Shown in pieces: positions 1-8,291 of a stretch of 64,000 nt of DNA (within the stretch, counting starts at the first letter, position 1; every line of letters begins with the position of its first letter). The notes under the pieces were generated by a model, which was not told the origin of the DNA, did no database searches, and saw nothing but the letters and a program-made list of their open reading frames with translations. The DNA comes from Legionella antarctica (GTDB taxonomy: Bacteria; Pseudomonadota; Gammaproteobacteria; Legionellales; Legionellaceae): NCBI RefSeq assembly GCF_011764505.1, contig NZ_AP022839.1, positions 3,227,501 through 3,291,500 of the forward strand, in the 5' to 3' direction. The position numbers and the translations under genes are program-made.

Positions 1-540
1 GGCAACGGAGTCATAACCTTGCAGTAGCGGATATAAAAATTCATGTATAGCAATTGGCTGACCAGATTGGTAGCGCTTGTTAAACTCATCGCGCTCCAAC
101 ATTCTTGCTACAGTATGCGTGGCAGCCAGACGAATTAAGTCAACGGCGGTAAATTTGCTAAGCCACTGGGAGTTAAAAGCTACCGTAGTTTTTGCGGGAT
201 CTAAAATTTTAAAAACCTGGTGCTGATATGTTTTTGCATTCTCAATAACAGTCTCTTCACTCAAAGGCATGCGGGTAACATTCTTTCCCGTTGGATCGCC
301 AATAAGGGCTGTAAAATCACCAATTAAAAAAATGACCTCATGTCCATAGTGTTGAAATTGTCTTAACTTATTAAGCAGTACTGTATGCCCTAAATGAAGA
401 TCGGGGGCTGTGGGATCAAAGCCCGCTTTAATTTTCAAAGGGGCGCCCTTTAGTAATTTTTTTCCTAATTCATTCATGGGAAGAACTTCTTCACAGCCGC
501 GAATTAACTCGCGTTGATCTTCTGTAATTATTTCTAACAT
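1..540 (-). CDS. tyrS: Tyrosyl-tRNA synthetase, N-terminal part (runs off window)
   Basis: Class I aminoacyl-tRNA synthetase that charges tRNA-Tyr in the cytoplasm. Only the first 180 codons are in the window; the gene continues past position 1. Translating the minus strand from the ATG at 540 gives a Rossmann domain with the class I HIGH-like signature HLGH at residues 49-52, preceded by [12 protein letters not shown], typical of the TyrZ-type bacterial enzymes. It is divergent from the M23 peptidase gene at 794, an arrangement also seen in other Gammaproteobacteria (tyrS beside a mepM-type gene). The 250-bp gap between them would hold both promoters. The identity is firm; only the missing C-terminus (KMSKS loop, S4 domain) cannot be checked. 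Confidence 0.95.
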   Translation of the reverse strand, partial: MLEIITEDQRELIRGCEEVLPMNELGKKLLKGAPLKIKAGFDPTAPDLHLGHTVLLNKLRQFQHYGHEVIFLIGDFTALIGDPTGKNVTRMPLSEETVIENAKTYQHQVFKILDPAKTTVAFNSQWLSKFTAVDLIRLAATHTVARMLERDEFNKRYQSGQPIAIHEFLYPLLQGYDSVA

Positions 541-793
541 ATTATTAAAACCTATATAAATGATTGACCAATCTTCTCACACCGAGTATCTTAGCCCGGT
601 TAGCAAATTCCTGCTATACCAAAGTTGTAATTTTAGGTAAATTGTTACACGATGTTAAAAAAAAAATAACAAAACACCGAAATAAGAGGTCAAATTTATT
701 GACTCTGAGTAGTGGTCACCTCCACTTAATGACTGTTATTTATTATACATTTAAATTAAACCATCTTGTGGATGACAGCAGTATAGGCAGCTA

Positions 794-2203
794 ATGGATA
801 AACGACCCAATATCCCAAAACAACATCAAGGTAAACCATCAAAATTATTAATGGCTTGTGCATTAGTTTTTGCCTTTTCGTTGCCTTACTTTCTAGTAAC
901 CCATTTCTCACATAATAAAAAAAATGACTTTAGTAAAAATTTAGCACTACCCGATCTGGACAGAACCTCAACCCATCAATCCAACAGACAAACTGATAAT
1001 AACTTCTCGAAACCTGAACTTGCAAAAGCGCCTCCAAATCAATTATTTAAACTGGCCAAAAAAGCACCCCCACTCAAAACAGTAAAAGATAATGAATGGC
1101 AAACAATCAACCCCAGATCCGGGGATTCTATGGCTACGATTTTTCGTCGACTTGGGTTAAGCGCACAGAACTTACATGCAGTATTACAAAAAAATCCCCA
1201 TGCAAAAGTCCTCACGACCATTAAACCAGGCCAAAAATTACAATTTTTGGTTAGTAAACAAAGACTGGAACAATTGATCATACCCATGAGTGATATTCAA
1301 ACACTAACCGTTTATAGACAAGGTTCTGTGTATCAAACTCGTGTCGACTCGAAGAAAACCATAAGTCAGAACCAATATATAACAGGTGTCGTCAACGGCT
1401 CTTTGTATTCTACTGCTCAACGGCTAAATATACCCTCAAAATTAATTCGTCAGATGACTCAAATACTCAATAAAGAAATTGATTTTGCCCATGCCATACG
1501 TGCCGGCGATCAATTTTCAATTGCTTACGATGCCCTTTATGTCGACGACAAGAAAGTAGGTATTGGCGATATACTCGCAGTTTCCTATACCAATCTGGGT
1601 AAAACCTTCCAAGCAGTGCGACATACTAAAGCTAATGGTGATTTTGATTTTTATACCCCTCAGGGAGAAAGCTTGAAAAAAGCATTCTCCCGCTACCCAA
1701 TTAAATTCAGCCACATCAGTTCAACTTTTGCTTTATCCAGGTATCATCCAGTTTTGCATTATCGAAGAGCACATAAAGGGATAGATCTGGCAGCACCTAT
1801 AGGAACCCCCATACAAGCAACTGGTGATGGGGTGATTACTATTATAGACAGACATAATGGCTACGGTAATATGATTAAAATTAAGCATGACAAAAAATTT
1901 AGCACCGTTTATGGGCACATGCTTAAATTTCAAAAAGGACTTTCCAAAGGAAGTAAAGTAAAACGCGGTCAAGTGATAGGCTATGTAGGACAAACTGGTT
2001 TAGCTACAGGCCCCCACTGTCATTACGAACTGCATGTGAATAATCAACCGAAAAATCCAACAACTATTCCTCTACCTACTGCAGCTCCTATTTCTTCCAG
2101 AGAAATCGCAGCCTTCAAAGCAAAAACAAAAACATTGCTTTCCAGATTAAAATTGGTTGAAGAAGCAAGCCGCGCAGGAAAAAAAAATATTGACCTAGGC
2201 TAA
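794..2203 (+). CDS. M23 family metallopeptidase (MepM-like murein DD-endopeptidase)
   Basis: Periplasmic peptidoglycan hydrolase that probably cuts peptide cross-links during wall growth. The 469-residue product has a short basic N-terminus and one hydrophobic segment at about 17-38 (membrane anchor or uncleaved signal). A LysM/OapA-like region follows around 95-150 (GDSMATIFRRLGLS). The C-terminal LytM/M23 domain spans about 325-440, with the zinc ligands visible as HKGIDLAAP (HxxxD) and HCHYELH (HxH). Length and domain order match MepM/YebA and NlpD-related enzymes. It is divergent from tyrS. It ends upstream of a palindromic repeat cluster shared with the convergent spmB gene. Which M23 subfamily it belongs to is inferred from context. 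Confidence 0.9.
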   Translation: MDKRPNIPKQHQGKPSKLLMACALVFAFSLPYFLVTHFSHNKKNDFSKNLALPDLDRTSTHQSNRQTDNNFSKPELAKAPPNQLFKLAKKAPPLKTVKDNEWQTINPRSGDSMATIFRRLGLSAQNLHAVLQKNPHAKVLTTIKPGQKLQFLVSKQRLEQLIIPMSDIQTLTVYRQGSVYQTRVDSKKTISQNQYITGVVNGSLYSTAQRLNIPSKLIRQMTQILNKEIDFAHAIRAGDQFSIAYDALYVDDKKVGIGDILAVSYTNLGKTFQAVRHTKANGDFDFYTPQGESLKKAFSRYPIKFSHISSTFALSRYHPVLHYRRAHKGIDLAAPIGTPIQATGDGVITIIDRHNGYGNMIKIKHDKKFSTVYGHMLKFQKGLSKGSKVKRGQVIGYVGQTGLATGPHCHYELHVNNQPKNPTTIPLPTAAPISSREIAAFKAKTKTLLSRLKLVEEASRAGKKNIDLG

Positions 2204-2286
2204 TCCCCTGGTTCTGTAATTGAGCAGCTTAAAAGCTCATGACTAAGAAACGTTTACAAAAAATACAGCGCCCCCTCAATACACGT

Positions 2287-2466
2287 AACCGTTCACGAGA
2301 CGCGTCATCCGGAGCGAAGCGAAGGATGACGTGCATAAACTGAACGGTCGGATTTGAGTGCAGGTTGGGCGATCTCACCCGGATAAAAAGCGCAGCATAC
2401 ATCAGGTATGTGAGCATTTTTAGCCGGGTGAGATCGCCCAATCTGCGCCAAATACGGCCCGTTCAG
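2287..2466. repeat. Cluster of overlapping palindromes between convergent genes
   Basis: Two inverted repeats share one arm. ACCGTTCA at 2287-2294 pairs with TGAACGGT at 2341-2348, enclosing a smaller hairpin (CGTCATCC 2303-2310 with GGATGACG 2324-2331). The same 2341 arm begins a second, larger imperfect palindrome of about 60 bp per arm, 2341-2466, whose core is 18 bp perfect (2365-2382 with 2424-2441). The outer end overlaps the spmB stop codon. No long T-tract follows, so this looks more like a REP-type repeat that may also stop transcription than a simple terminator. Confidence 0.7.
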
Positions 2467-2996
2467 GCGAAGAGGTAGCGGCAGATTAGGACCGCAGCCA
2501 CAACCCCTGCGAAATCAGCTAATAACCCAGCAGGGATGGCGTGTCTCGTTTTTCTGATACCAATAGCTCCAAAATAGACTGCAATAACGTAGAATGTTGT
2601 TTCTGTGCTTCCCATCATGGTTGCAGCAGTTTTGGCAATTAAAGAATCTCCGCCATATTGGTGAATTAACTCTGCCATTACTCCGGTTGATGCGCTTCCC
2701 GAAAAAGGTCTGATTAAGGCAAGAGGCAGTACCTGAGGGGGCATCCCTATCATCGTCATCAGAGGTGCCAGTAGTTGATCCATCAAACTAAAAAAACCGG
2801 AAGCTCTTAACATTCCAATGGCGACCATCATCGCGATAAGATAGGGGATAATACTCACGCTGGTATCAAAACCTTGCTTGGCACCAATAATAAAGGCATC
2901 GAAAACATTTACTTTTTTTATAGCGGCATATAACGGAATACCTACAACAAAAGCTAAAAACATCCAATTAGATAATTGATTTGTAAATCCACTCAT
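2463..2996 (-). CDS. spmB: Spore maturation protein B-like membrane protein
   Basis: Polytopic membrane protein of the nucleoside-recognition (Gate) family, 177 residues with several hydrophobic segments. Conserved stretches include GSASTGVMAELIHQYGGDS and GSTETTFYVIAVYFG. The start codon overlaps the spmA stop (ATGA at 2993-2996), so the two genes are translationally coupled, as in most genomes carrying the pair. In Bacillus the pair affects spore core dehydration. Its role in non-sporulating Gammaproteobacteria is not established; transport of a small solute or an envelope function is a guess. The family call is secure, the function is not. Confidence 0.85.
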   Translation of the reverse strand: MSGFTNQLSNWMFLAFVVGIPLYAAIKKVNVFDAFIIGAKQGFDTSVSIIPYLIAMMVAIGMLRASGFFSLMDQLLAPLMTMIGMPPQVLPLALIRPFSGSASTGVMAELIHQYGGDSLIAKTAATMMGSTETTFYVIAVYFGAIGIRKTRHAIPAGLLADFAGVVAAVLICRYLFA

Positions 2997-3598
2997 AAGC
3001 TGTCCGTCCTGTCCACTCGAAAGCGAGGTAGTTTCGCTAATTGTTTCACTGCAACTATAGCGACAATAGTTGAAACTGATGTGGCTATTAAAGAACTAAA
3101 AATCACGCTACTGGGATTGGTACTACCGTTCGCAGCTAAAAAAGCAATGGCTGTAGCAGGGATTAGTTGGACACTTGAAGTGTTAATTGCCAAAAAGGTA
3201 CACATTGAATTAGTGGCAATTGTCGCGTGATTGTTCAGGCTTTGCAGCTCCTTCATCGCTTGCAGGCCAAAAGGGGTTGCAGCATTTGCCAATCCTAGCA
3301 TGTTTGCAGCAATGTTCATTACTATGGCTCCCATGGCGGGATGCTCTGTCGGAATATCTGGAAATAGACGCTTGAGAACAGGCTTGAGAAGAGTTCCTAA
3401 TTTTGCTACCAGACCTGACTCAGTTGCTATAGACATAATTCCAAGCCATAGAGCCATAATTCCAGTCAAACCAATAGCTACCTCAAATCCAAGTTTGGCA
3501 GAGTCCGTTACCGCTCGAACCACTTCATCGATACGGCCTTCAATAATGCCTACAATGATAGAAATTAGTATCATTCCTAACCAAATTATATTGAGCAT
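2993..3598 (-). CDS. spmA: Spore maturation protein A-like membrane protein
   Basis: First gene of the spmAB pair, a Gate-domain membrane protein of 201 residues. The family core is visible in ALWLGIMSIATESGLV and ANMLGLANAATPFGLQAM. The ATG at 3598 is chosen because GGAGG sits five bases upstream; an ATG at 3610 lies ahead of that ribosome-binding site and is less likely. It overlaps spmB by the ATGA motif. The gene is divergent from the DUF1460 gene that begins about 70 bp away. Function outside spore formers is unknown. Confidence 0.85.
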   Translation of the reverse strand: MLNIIWLGMILISIIVGIIEGRIDEVVRAVTDSAKLGFEVAIGLTGIMALWLGIMSIATESGLVAKLGTLLKPVLKRLFPDIPTEHPAMGAIVMNIAANMLGLANAATPFGLQAMKELQSLNNHATIATNSMCTFLAINTSSVQLIPATAIAFLAANGSTNPSSVIFSSLIATSVSTIVAIVAVKQLAKLPRFRVDRTDSL

Positions 3599-3667
3599 TC
3601 TTGCCTCCATACCCTAAAAAGGGGTAGAATGTAGCACAATTTGCGCCTTAAACAGAACAAAAGACTC

Positions 3668-4693
3668 ATGAAATACACTACCGCTCCCTTAAACTATTTG
3701 TTCTTTATTGCTTGTTTTATTAGTAGTTTTTTTTGTCATGCAGTTGACTCCAGTGCTCTTGAAGAACAGGCGACTTCAACTATAAACGAACTATACCATA
3801 CACTTAATTCCATGCCGAACACTTCAATGGCGGAACGAATAAATTGGATTAGTAATCAATTTTCAGGAACAGTTTATGAACTGGGTTCTTTAGGTGAAGG
3901 CTCCAAAGCTCGCTATGATCAATTCCCGCAATATCGTGTAGATGCCTTTGACTGTGATACCTATGTCAATACCGTAATTTCGTTAGCTTTAGCAAACTCG
4001 GTTGATTCGTTTAAGCAATGTTTGAAATACACTCGCTATAAAGATGGCAGAAAGGCCTATATAAATCGCAATCATTTTACATCTATTGACTGGAACAAAA
4101 ATAACCAACGACGTGGGGTTCTTAAGGATATTACTGTGAGTATCAAGGATCAAAACAATCGCTCTGTAGCGTTAGTTTCAGAGGCTTTAATTAACAAACC
4201 TGACTGGTATGCTCATAAAACTCTTTCTACTGTTAGATTGAAAAATGATAATAAAATAAAGCAGCAAGAACTTTTAAATGAATTAAAAACAAAAGGAAGT
4301 CGACTGGAGACCATGAATTCTAAAATTCCTTATATTCCTTTAACTGCATTATTTTTTAAAGATGATAAACCTAATCTTTATTTATTTTCACAAATCCCTC
4401 ATGGAGCAATCATAGAAATAGTAAGGCCCAATTGGGATTTACGAAACCTAATTGGCACCTCATTAGATATTTCTCATTTAGGTTTTGCTATACGGATTCA
4501 AGGCCAGTTATTTTTTAGGCAAGCCTCTTCTCAAAAGGGTAAAGTGATCGATGTTCCATTGATTGATTATCTGAAAGAGGCGCAAAGTAGCCCTACGATA
4601 AAAGGGATTAATGTGCAGGTGGTAGTACCCACAAAACCCTTAGCAGATGCATGTAGTGTGGGGAATGAGGCTGAGCTTACGAAAAAACTGTGA
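3668..4693 (+). CDS. DUF1460 family secreted cysteine hydrolase (amidase-like)
   Basis: Predicted exported protein of about 341 residues with a hydrophobic N-terminal signal region (LNYLFFIACFISSFFCHA). The body resembles DUF1460/N-acetylmuramoyl-L-alanine amidase-like proteins of the NlpC/P60-type papain fold. A candidate nucleophile lies in DAFDCDTYVNTV and a candidate histidine in SHLGFAIRI near the C-terminus. Peptidoglycan or peptide cleavage in the periplasm is therefore likely. ATG 3668 is preferred over an upstream TTG at 3641 because it starts directly before the signal peptide. Neither start has a strong ribosome-binding site. Confidence 0.75.
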   Translation: MKYTTAPLNYLFFIACFISSFFCHAVDSSALEEQATSTINELYHTLNSMPNTSMAERINWISNQFSGTVYELGSLGEGSKARYDQFPQYRVDAFDCDTYVNTVISLALANSVDSFKQCLKYTRYKDGRKAYINRNHFTSIDWNKNNQRRGVLKDITVSIKDQNNRSVALVSEALINKPDWYAHKTLSTVRLKNDNKIKQQELLNELKTKGSRLETMNSKIPYIPLTALFFKDDKPNLYLFSQIPHGAIIEIVRPNWDLRNLIGTSLDISHLGFAIRIQGQLFFRQASSQKGKVIDVPLIDYLKEAQSSPTIKGINVQVVVPTKPLADACSVGNEAELTKKL

Positions 4694-4727
4694 ACTATTG
4701 TTATGTGACTCAAAGGGATAATCAATC

Positions 4728-5408
4728 TTGTTTCCTAACCTTTATTTTATAAAGAATGAATTAATAATATTTAATCTCTTATTGCTTACTCATATCCTAT
4801 GCGGAAGTGTCAGTATGGCCTACTCCATTGCTGCTATTGCTACCCAAAAAGGAAGTAGACAACATAAACGATACGGTCGCTATTTTTTTTACGCTATGAC
4901 TGGTATTTTTATCACAGCGATACCTATGGCCATTATGAAGTCAAATACCTTTCTTTTTCTAATCGCCATATTCAGCTATTACCTGGCTTATACCGGCTGG
5001 CGTTATGCCCGACACCGTGAAAATACTATTCCTAAATCAGATTGGTTTGTTTGTTTGATGATGTTGGCTGCTTCAACAATTATGATGGTAATGGGAGTAC
5101 GGGAATTTAATCTTGAGAATACTCAATCAATTGTACTCATAATTTTTGGATTATTAGGGGCAATTTTTAGTTTTAATGATGCGCGACTTTATTATCAGAA
5201 CACTATTTCTACAACGACTCGAATAGTGAAACATTTAGGAGCTATGCTAGGTGGAACGATTGCCATTTACACTGCATTTCTAGTTACCAATGTACGCATA
5301 GGCTCACCCATAATACTGTGGCTAGGTCTAACCTTTCTTATTTCACCAGTCATTATTTATTGGACAAGAAAAGTAGAACAAAAAAAAGGCTTATTTGATT
5401 GCAAATAA
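4728..5408 (+). CDS. Multi-pass inner-membrane protein of unknown function (DUF2306-like)
   Basis: A 226-residue protein with about seven hydrophobic helices separated by short basic loops. An HxxxG helix (THILCGSVSMAYSIAAI) and the loop KGSRQHKRYGRYFFYAM recall DUF2306/heme-oxygenase-like membrane proteins, but I cannot assign a function. It begins with TTG 4728 behind AAGGGA; no in-frame ATG lies close by. It follows the DUF1460 gene by 34 bp and may share its transcript. Its 3' end overlaps the stem-loop that terminates the convergent phasin gene. Confidence 0.65.
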   Translation: MFPNLYFIKNELIIFNLLLLTHILCGSVSMAYSIAAIATQKGSRQHKRYGRYFFYAMTGIFITAIPMAIMKSNTFLFLIAIFSYYLAYTGWRYARHRENTIPKSDWFVCLMMLAASTIMMVMGVREFNLENTQSIVLIIFGLLGAIFSFNDARLYYQNTISTTTRIVKHLGAMLGGTIAIYTAFLVTNVRIGSPIILWLGLTFLISPVIIYWTRKVEQKKGLFDCK

Positions 5409-5414
5409 GCCTTT
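5385..5414 (-). terminator. Intrinsic terminator of the phasin gene
   Basis: A 13-bp perfect stem (5385-5397 with 5402-5414) and 4-nt loop. On the minus strand it is followed by a run of seven or more T, as expected for a terminator of the phasin gene ending at 5449. It overlaps the last codons of the convergent membrane protein gene. In the plus direction no T-tract follows. Confidence 0.8.
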
Positions 5415-5448
5415 AATAAGTCTATGAACAATGGTCCACCGGACTTTA

Positions 5449-5739
5449 TTATTTCTTTCCCTCAGCAGTATCTTTCGCCTCTTTAGCAATTCCTAGCATT
5501 GCTTTTTCAATGATTTGAAAAGACTGTTGTAAATAATCTAATGCCTTATGACCATTCTCCACAGCCAGATTAATTTGCTTTTCCAGCATTTCCTCTGGTT
5601 TTTTAACTTGAGCGAACTCTTCAGGTTTTAAATACGTTAAGCCTTGTAGTGTTTTAACATTTAATTCAGCTATGGCTTTGAAAGGCTCTTGTATTTTTTT
5701 AGCCATTTCACCCCATTTATCAAAATTTTGTTGGTTCAT
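5449..5739 (-). CDS. Phasin family protein (PHB granule-associated)
   Basis: Small (96 residues), highly helical, lysine- and glutamate-rich protein of the phasin family. These amphipathic proteins coat polyhydroxyalkanoate granules and control their size. Typical features are the N-terminal FDKWGEMAKKIQEPFKAIAELN and a continuous helical C-terminus without membrane segments. ATG 5739 is chosen because GGAG lies 6 nt upstream; longer in-frame starts at 5766 lack this. Two TGC-N3-GCA palindromes lie between this gene and phaR and may be PhaR operators. Neighbouring phaR and phaB genes support the assignment. Confidence 0.9.
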   Translation of the reverse strand: MNQQNFDKWGEMAKKIQEPFKAIAELNVKTLQGLTYLKPEEFAQVKKPEEMLEKQINLAVENGHKALDYLQQSFQIIEKAMLGIAKEAKDTAEGKK

Positions 5740-5756
5740 GATATTCTCCATTATGT

Positions 5757-5765
5757 TGCAATGCA
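5757..5765. promoter_or_regulatory. Candidate PhaR operator 1 (TGC-N3-GCA)
   Basis: TGCAATGCA lies 18 bp upstream of the phasin start, so within the 5' leader or early transcribed region. PhaR of Rhodobacter and Paracoccus binds TGC-rich palindromes. A second site with the same spacing lies at 5824. This is inference from motif and context. Confidence 0.45.
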
Positions 5766-5823
5766 CAATTTAATATTAGTACTGATCTCTGTTGTTTGTC
5801 AATGATATATTGAAAATAAATAT

Positions 5824-5832
5824 TGCACTGCA
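5824..5832. promoter_or_regulatory. Candidate PhaR operator 2 (TGC-N3-GCA)
   Basis: TGCACTGCA, 67 bp from the first site, sits between the phaR stop codon and the phasin gene where the phasin promoter must be. The repeated TGC-N3-GCA spacing is the evidence; binding is untested. Confidence 0.45.
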
Positions 5833-5850
5833 ACATATTAATTGTTTTCA

Positions 5851-6249
5851 TTATACTTTAAATACTTTCTGCCACTCCTTCATCATTTGTTGCATTTGCT
5901 GATTCCAGACGTCTGTTGCCTTTTGATATGGATTATTTTGCAAGGGTTTATCCATAGAATGAAACAGTTGCTCTATCATCGCCTTTAAAGATGCATGCAT
6001 GGGATGATTAGCTAAAGAAATTATCTGACGCAAAATATCAGCTGACAAAAATTGAGTAGGACCGGCCTCCATTTCAACAATTATTTGCAATAAGGTAGAA
6101 TTAGTTAGATCTTTTCCAGTTTCTGAATCTTGTACCTTAAATAACACTCCCTCGACTACATAGTGCTGCAACTGATCAACGGTGATGTATTGGCTTGTTT
6201 CTGTATCATATAGTCTACGGTTTTTATATTTTTTTATTAATCGAGTCAT
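5851..6249 (-). CDS. phaR: Polyhydroxyalkanoate synthesis repressor PhaR
   Basis: DNA- and PHB-binding repressor of phasin genes. The 132-residue protein opens with the diagnostic PHA-accumulation-regulator domain: KKYKNRRLYDTETSQYITV, then a region ending DLTNSTLLQIIVEMEAG, followed by a PHB_acc domain (FLSADILRQIISL) and a variable tail. In characterised systems free PhaR represses the phasin gene and is titrated by nascent granules. The gene sits directly upstream of the phasin on the same strand, with two TGC-N3-GCA palindromes between them. Start is ATG 6249; the ribosome-binding site is weak. Confidence 0.93.
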   Translation of the reverse strand: MTRLIKKYKNRRLYDTETSQYITVDQLQHYVVEGVLFKVQDSETGKDLTNSTLLQIIVEMEAGPTQFLSADILRQIISLANHPMHASLKAMIEQLFHSMDKPLQNNPYQKATDVWNQQMQQMMKEWQKVFKV

Positions 6250-6318
6250 TATTTACTCATAATTAGCTATTGAACACGAATACTTCTCAATTAGTTTTAT
6301 AAACTCTATATTCGGCAG

Positions 6319-6470
6319 GAACTATTCGAAGACTCCAAAACTCGCCACACCAAACCATATCCTTGTGTTTAATGAGATGTAACTGGGGTCCTCGAATAAT
6401 TCGACGGACATTGATGAAGCGAACTCCATGTCCTGATTATAAACTATTAAATATTCTATGCTATAAAGTT
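6319..6470. repeat. Possible repeat block with imperfect inverted repeat upstream of phaR
   Basis: Between phaB and phaR, TATTCGAAGAC (around 6323) pairs with one mismatch with GTCCTCGAATA (around 6388), and the second arm contains the palindrome CGAATAATTCG. The block differs in texture from its surroundings and on the minus strand carries a short open frame of about 36 codons without a good start. I read it as a dispersed repeat or remnant rather than a gene. Confidence 0.35.
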
Positions 6471-6477
6471 CAAGGAT

Positions 6478-7224
6478 TTAGTACATGTGCAACCCACCAT
6501 TCACACTAAGATTTGCACCTGTAATATAACGACTTTTTTCGCTGATCAAAAACTCAACTGCCCAAGCAATTTCTTGAGGTTCAGCTAATCGTTTTGCAGG
6601 GATGAGATTAATAATTTCGTCTAATATATCGGGTCTAATTCCCTGCATTAAGCGAGTATTTACATAGCCAGGAGACAGGCTGTTTACCGTAATATTTTTC
6701 ATCATGAGCTCTTGAGCCAAGCTTTTTGTAAAACCATAAACACCCGCTTTCGATGCTGCGTAATTAGCTTGAGAAAACTGCCCTTTTTGCGCATTTACAG
6801 AGGAGACATTAACTATCCTACCTGAAGCTTGCTCCTTCATACTGTCAACAACCTGATGAGTTACATTAAACATTCCATCAAGATTAACTCGCAACACTTC
6901 ATCCCACTGCTGCTTTGTCATTTTAGTAAATACTGCATCACGAGTGATGCCCGCGTTATTTATCAACGCATCAACGTTACCGTATTCTTTAATAATCGAA
7001 CTAATAACTTCTTTGCACTGATCAAAATCAGTAACATCCATATGTCGAAAAGAGATATTTTTGTAATTCTGCTCAAATAAATCCTGTTCCCATAATTTAC
7101 CCTTCTCATCGGAAATCAAATCAAGTGCAACTACATATCGATAAGTTGCGTCTAGTTCTTTGGCGACCGCGGTACCTATATCTCCTGTGCCCCCAGTAAT
7201 CAATACGACGTTGTTATTTTGCAT
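6478..7224 (-). CDS. phaB: Acetoacetyl-CoA reductase (SDR family), PhaB copy 2
   Basis: NADPH-dependent short-chain dehydrogenase that reduces acetoacetyl-CoA to (R)-3-hydroxybutyryl-CoA for PHB synthesis. The 248-residue protein shows the glycine-rich cofactor motif TGGTGDIG at 11-18, NNAGITRDAVFTKM, the catalytic serine in NVSSVNAQKGQFSQ, YAASK (catalytic Tyr and Lys) and the C-terminal GANLSVNGGLHMY typical of PhaB. It is the second of two tandem paralogues on the same strand, 93 bp downstream of the other. In Legionella PHB is a carbon reserve made in late growth. Which paralogue carries most flux cannot be told. Confidence 0.9.
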   Translation of the reverse strand: MQNNNVVLITGGTGDIGTAVAKELDATYRYVVALDLISDEKGKLWEQDLFEQNYKNISFRHMDVTDFDQCKEVISSIIKEYGNVDALINNAGITRDAVFTKMTKQQWDEVLRVNLDGMFNVTHQVVDSMKEQASGRIVNVSSVNAQKGQFSQANYAASKAGVYGFTKSLAQELMMKNITVNSLSPGYVNTRLMQGIRPDILDEIINLIPAKRLAEPQEIAWAVEFLISEKSRYITGANLSVNGGLHMY

Positions 7225-7317
7225 GTTATTCTCTTTAAGTTATGTCAATACAACTATTATTAGCCTGTCATCCTCACACAAAAACACAGTTGTCTTTAGA
7301 GGATGAAAGGACTCCAA

Positions 7318-8058
7318 TTACATGTATTGGCCACCATTGACGTCCAAATTAGCCCCAGTGATAAACCCACTATCGGAAGATGCTAAAAAGGCCACAACAT
7401 CGGCAACTTCTTTTGGATAACCCAACCGTCCAACGGGAATGCTGGCTATTATTGAATTTAGAACCTCTTCTTTTACGGTGGCAAGCATTGGTGTTTCTAT
7501 ATAGCCTGGAGAAATAGTGTTTACGGTAATGCCCTTTGAAGCTACTTCCAAAGCTAAACTTTTGGTAAAACCAAATAAGGCAGCTTTCGTCGAAGAATAA
7601 TTACATTGTCCGAATTGTCCTTTTCGTCCATTAATTGAAGAAATACTGATGATACGTCCATATCCTTTGTCCAACATGACGGGTATCACATTTCGCGTCA
7701 TATTAAATACGCTCGTTAAATTGGCATCTATTACTTGCTGCCATTGCTGTGGCGTCATTTTTCGCAAGGAACAGTCTTTGGTGATTCCCGCATTATTTAC
7801 TAATACATCGATTTGTCCATAACGCTCTAAACTCAGAGCTACTAATTTTTCGCAATCATTGTATTGAGCGATATCACCATAGACCACATCAATATCAAAG
7901 CCTGCCTTTTGTTGTTCTTCCTGCCATTTTTTTGCCTCTTCGTGTCTTCCATCCTTGAAATAACAGGCAATAACTTTAAAGTCTGCAGCAAGACGCTGGC
8001 ATATAGCGGAACCAATACCCCCGGTTCCCCCGGTTACAAGTGCAACTTTCTTTTCCAT
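7318..8058 (-). CDS. phaB: Acetoacetyl-CoA reductase (SDR family), PhaB copy 1
   Basis: A 246-residue SDR enzyme with TGGTGGIG, NNAGITKDCSLRKMTPQQW, SISSINGRKGQFGQ, YSSTK and a C-terminal GANLDVNGGQYM, all PhaB hallmarks. The start is set at ATG 8058 because GGGAG stands seven bases upstream; an in-frame ATG at 8088 would add ten residues before the SDR fold. The next gene downstream is a diverged tandem copy, so an ancient duplication is likely. Reaction and pathway are as for that copy. No PHB synthase gene is in the window. Confidence 0.9.
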   Translation of the reverse strand: MEKKVALVTGGTGGIGSAICQRLAADFKVIACYFKDGRHEEAKKWQEEQQKAGFDIDVVYGDIAQYNDCEKLVALSLERYGQIDVLVNNAGITKDCSLRKMTPQQWQQVIDANLTSVFNMTRNVIPVMLDKGYGRIISISSINGRKGQFGQCNYSSTKAALFGFTKSLALEVASKGITVNTISPGYIETPMLATVKEEVLNSIIASIPVGRLGYPKEVADVVAFLASSDSGFITGANLDVNGGQYM

Positions 8059-8291
8059 AACAACTCCCTGTTTTAAAAAATTACTCAATGATAATACTAC
8101 AAATTAAATTGTTTCACTTGTCATTTTCGAAATTATTTTATCATTTAAAACCAGCAGGCATAAATACTGAGTATCAACGTCCCTGACGTTTTACTGAAAA
8201 TTAATTAAATAAACCCTGACTTAGCTAAATAGTTATTTATTAGATTAAATGGTTTAATACTGGGTCCTGTTTTCACTTAAAAAGAGGTTAT

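Noticed and set aside
564..794. Open frame of 76 codons upstream of the M23 peptidase gene
   Set aside because: No ribosome-binding site, no family resemblance, and it covers the divergent promoter region of tyrS and the peptidase gene.
2229..2441. Minus-strand frame over the palindrome cluster
   Set aside because: It lies almost wholly in inverted repeats and has no plausible start signal.
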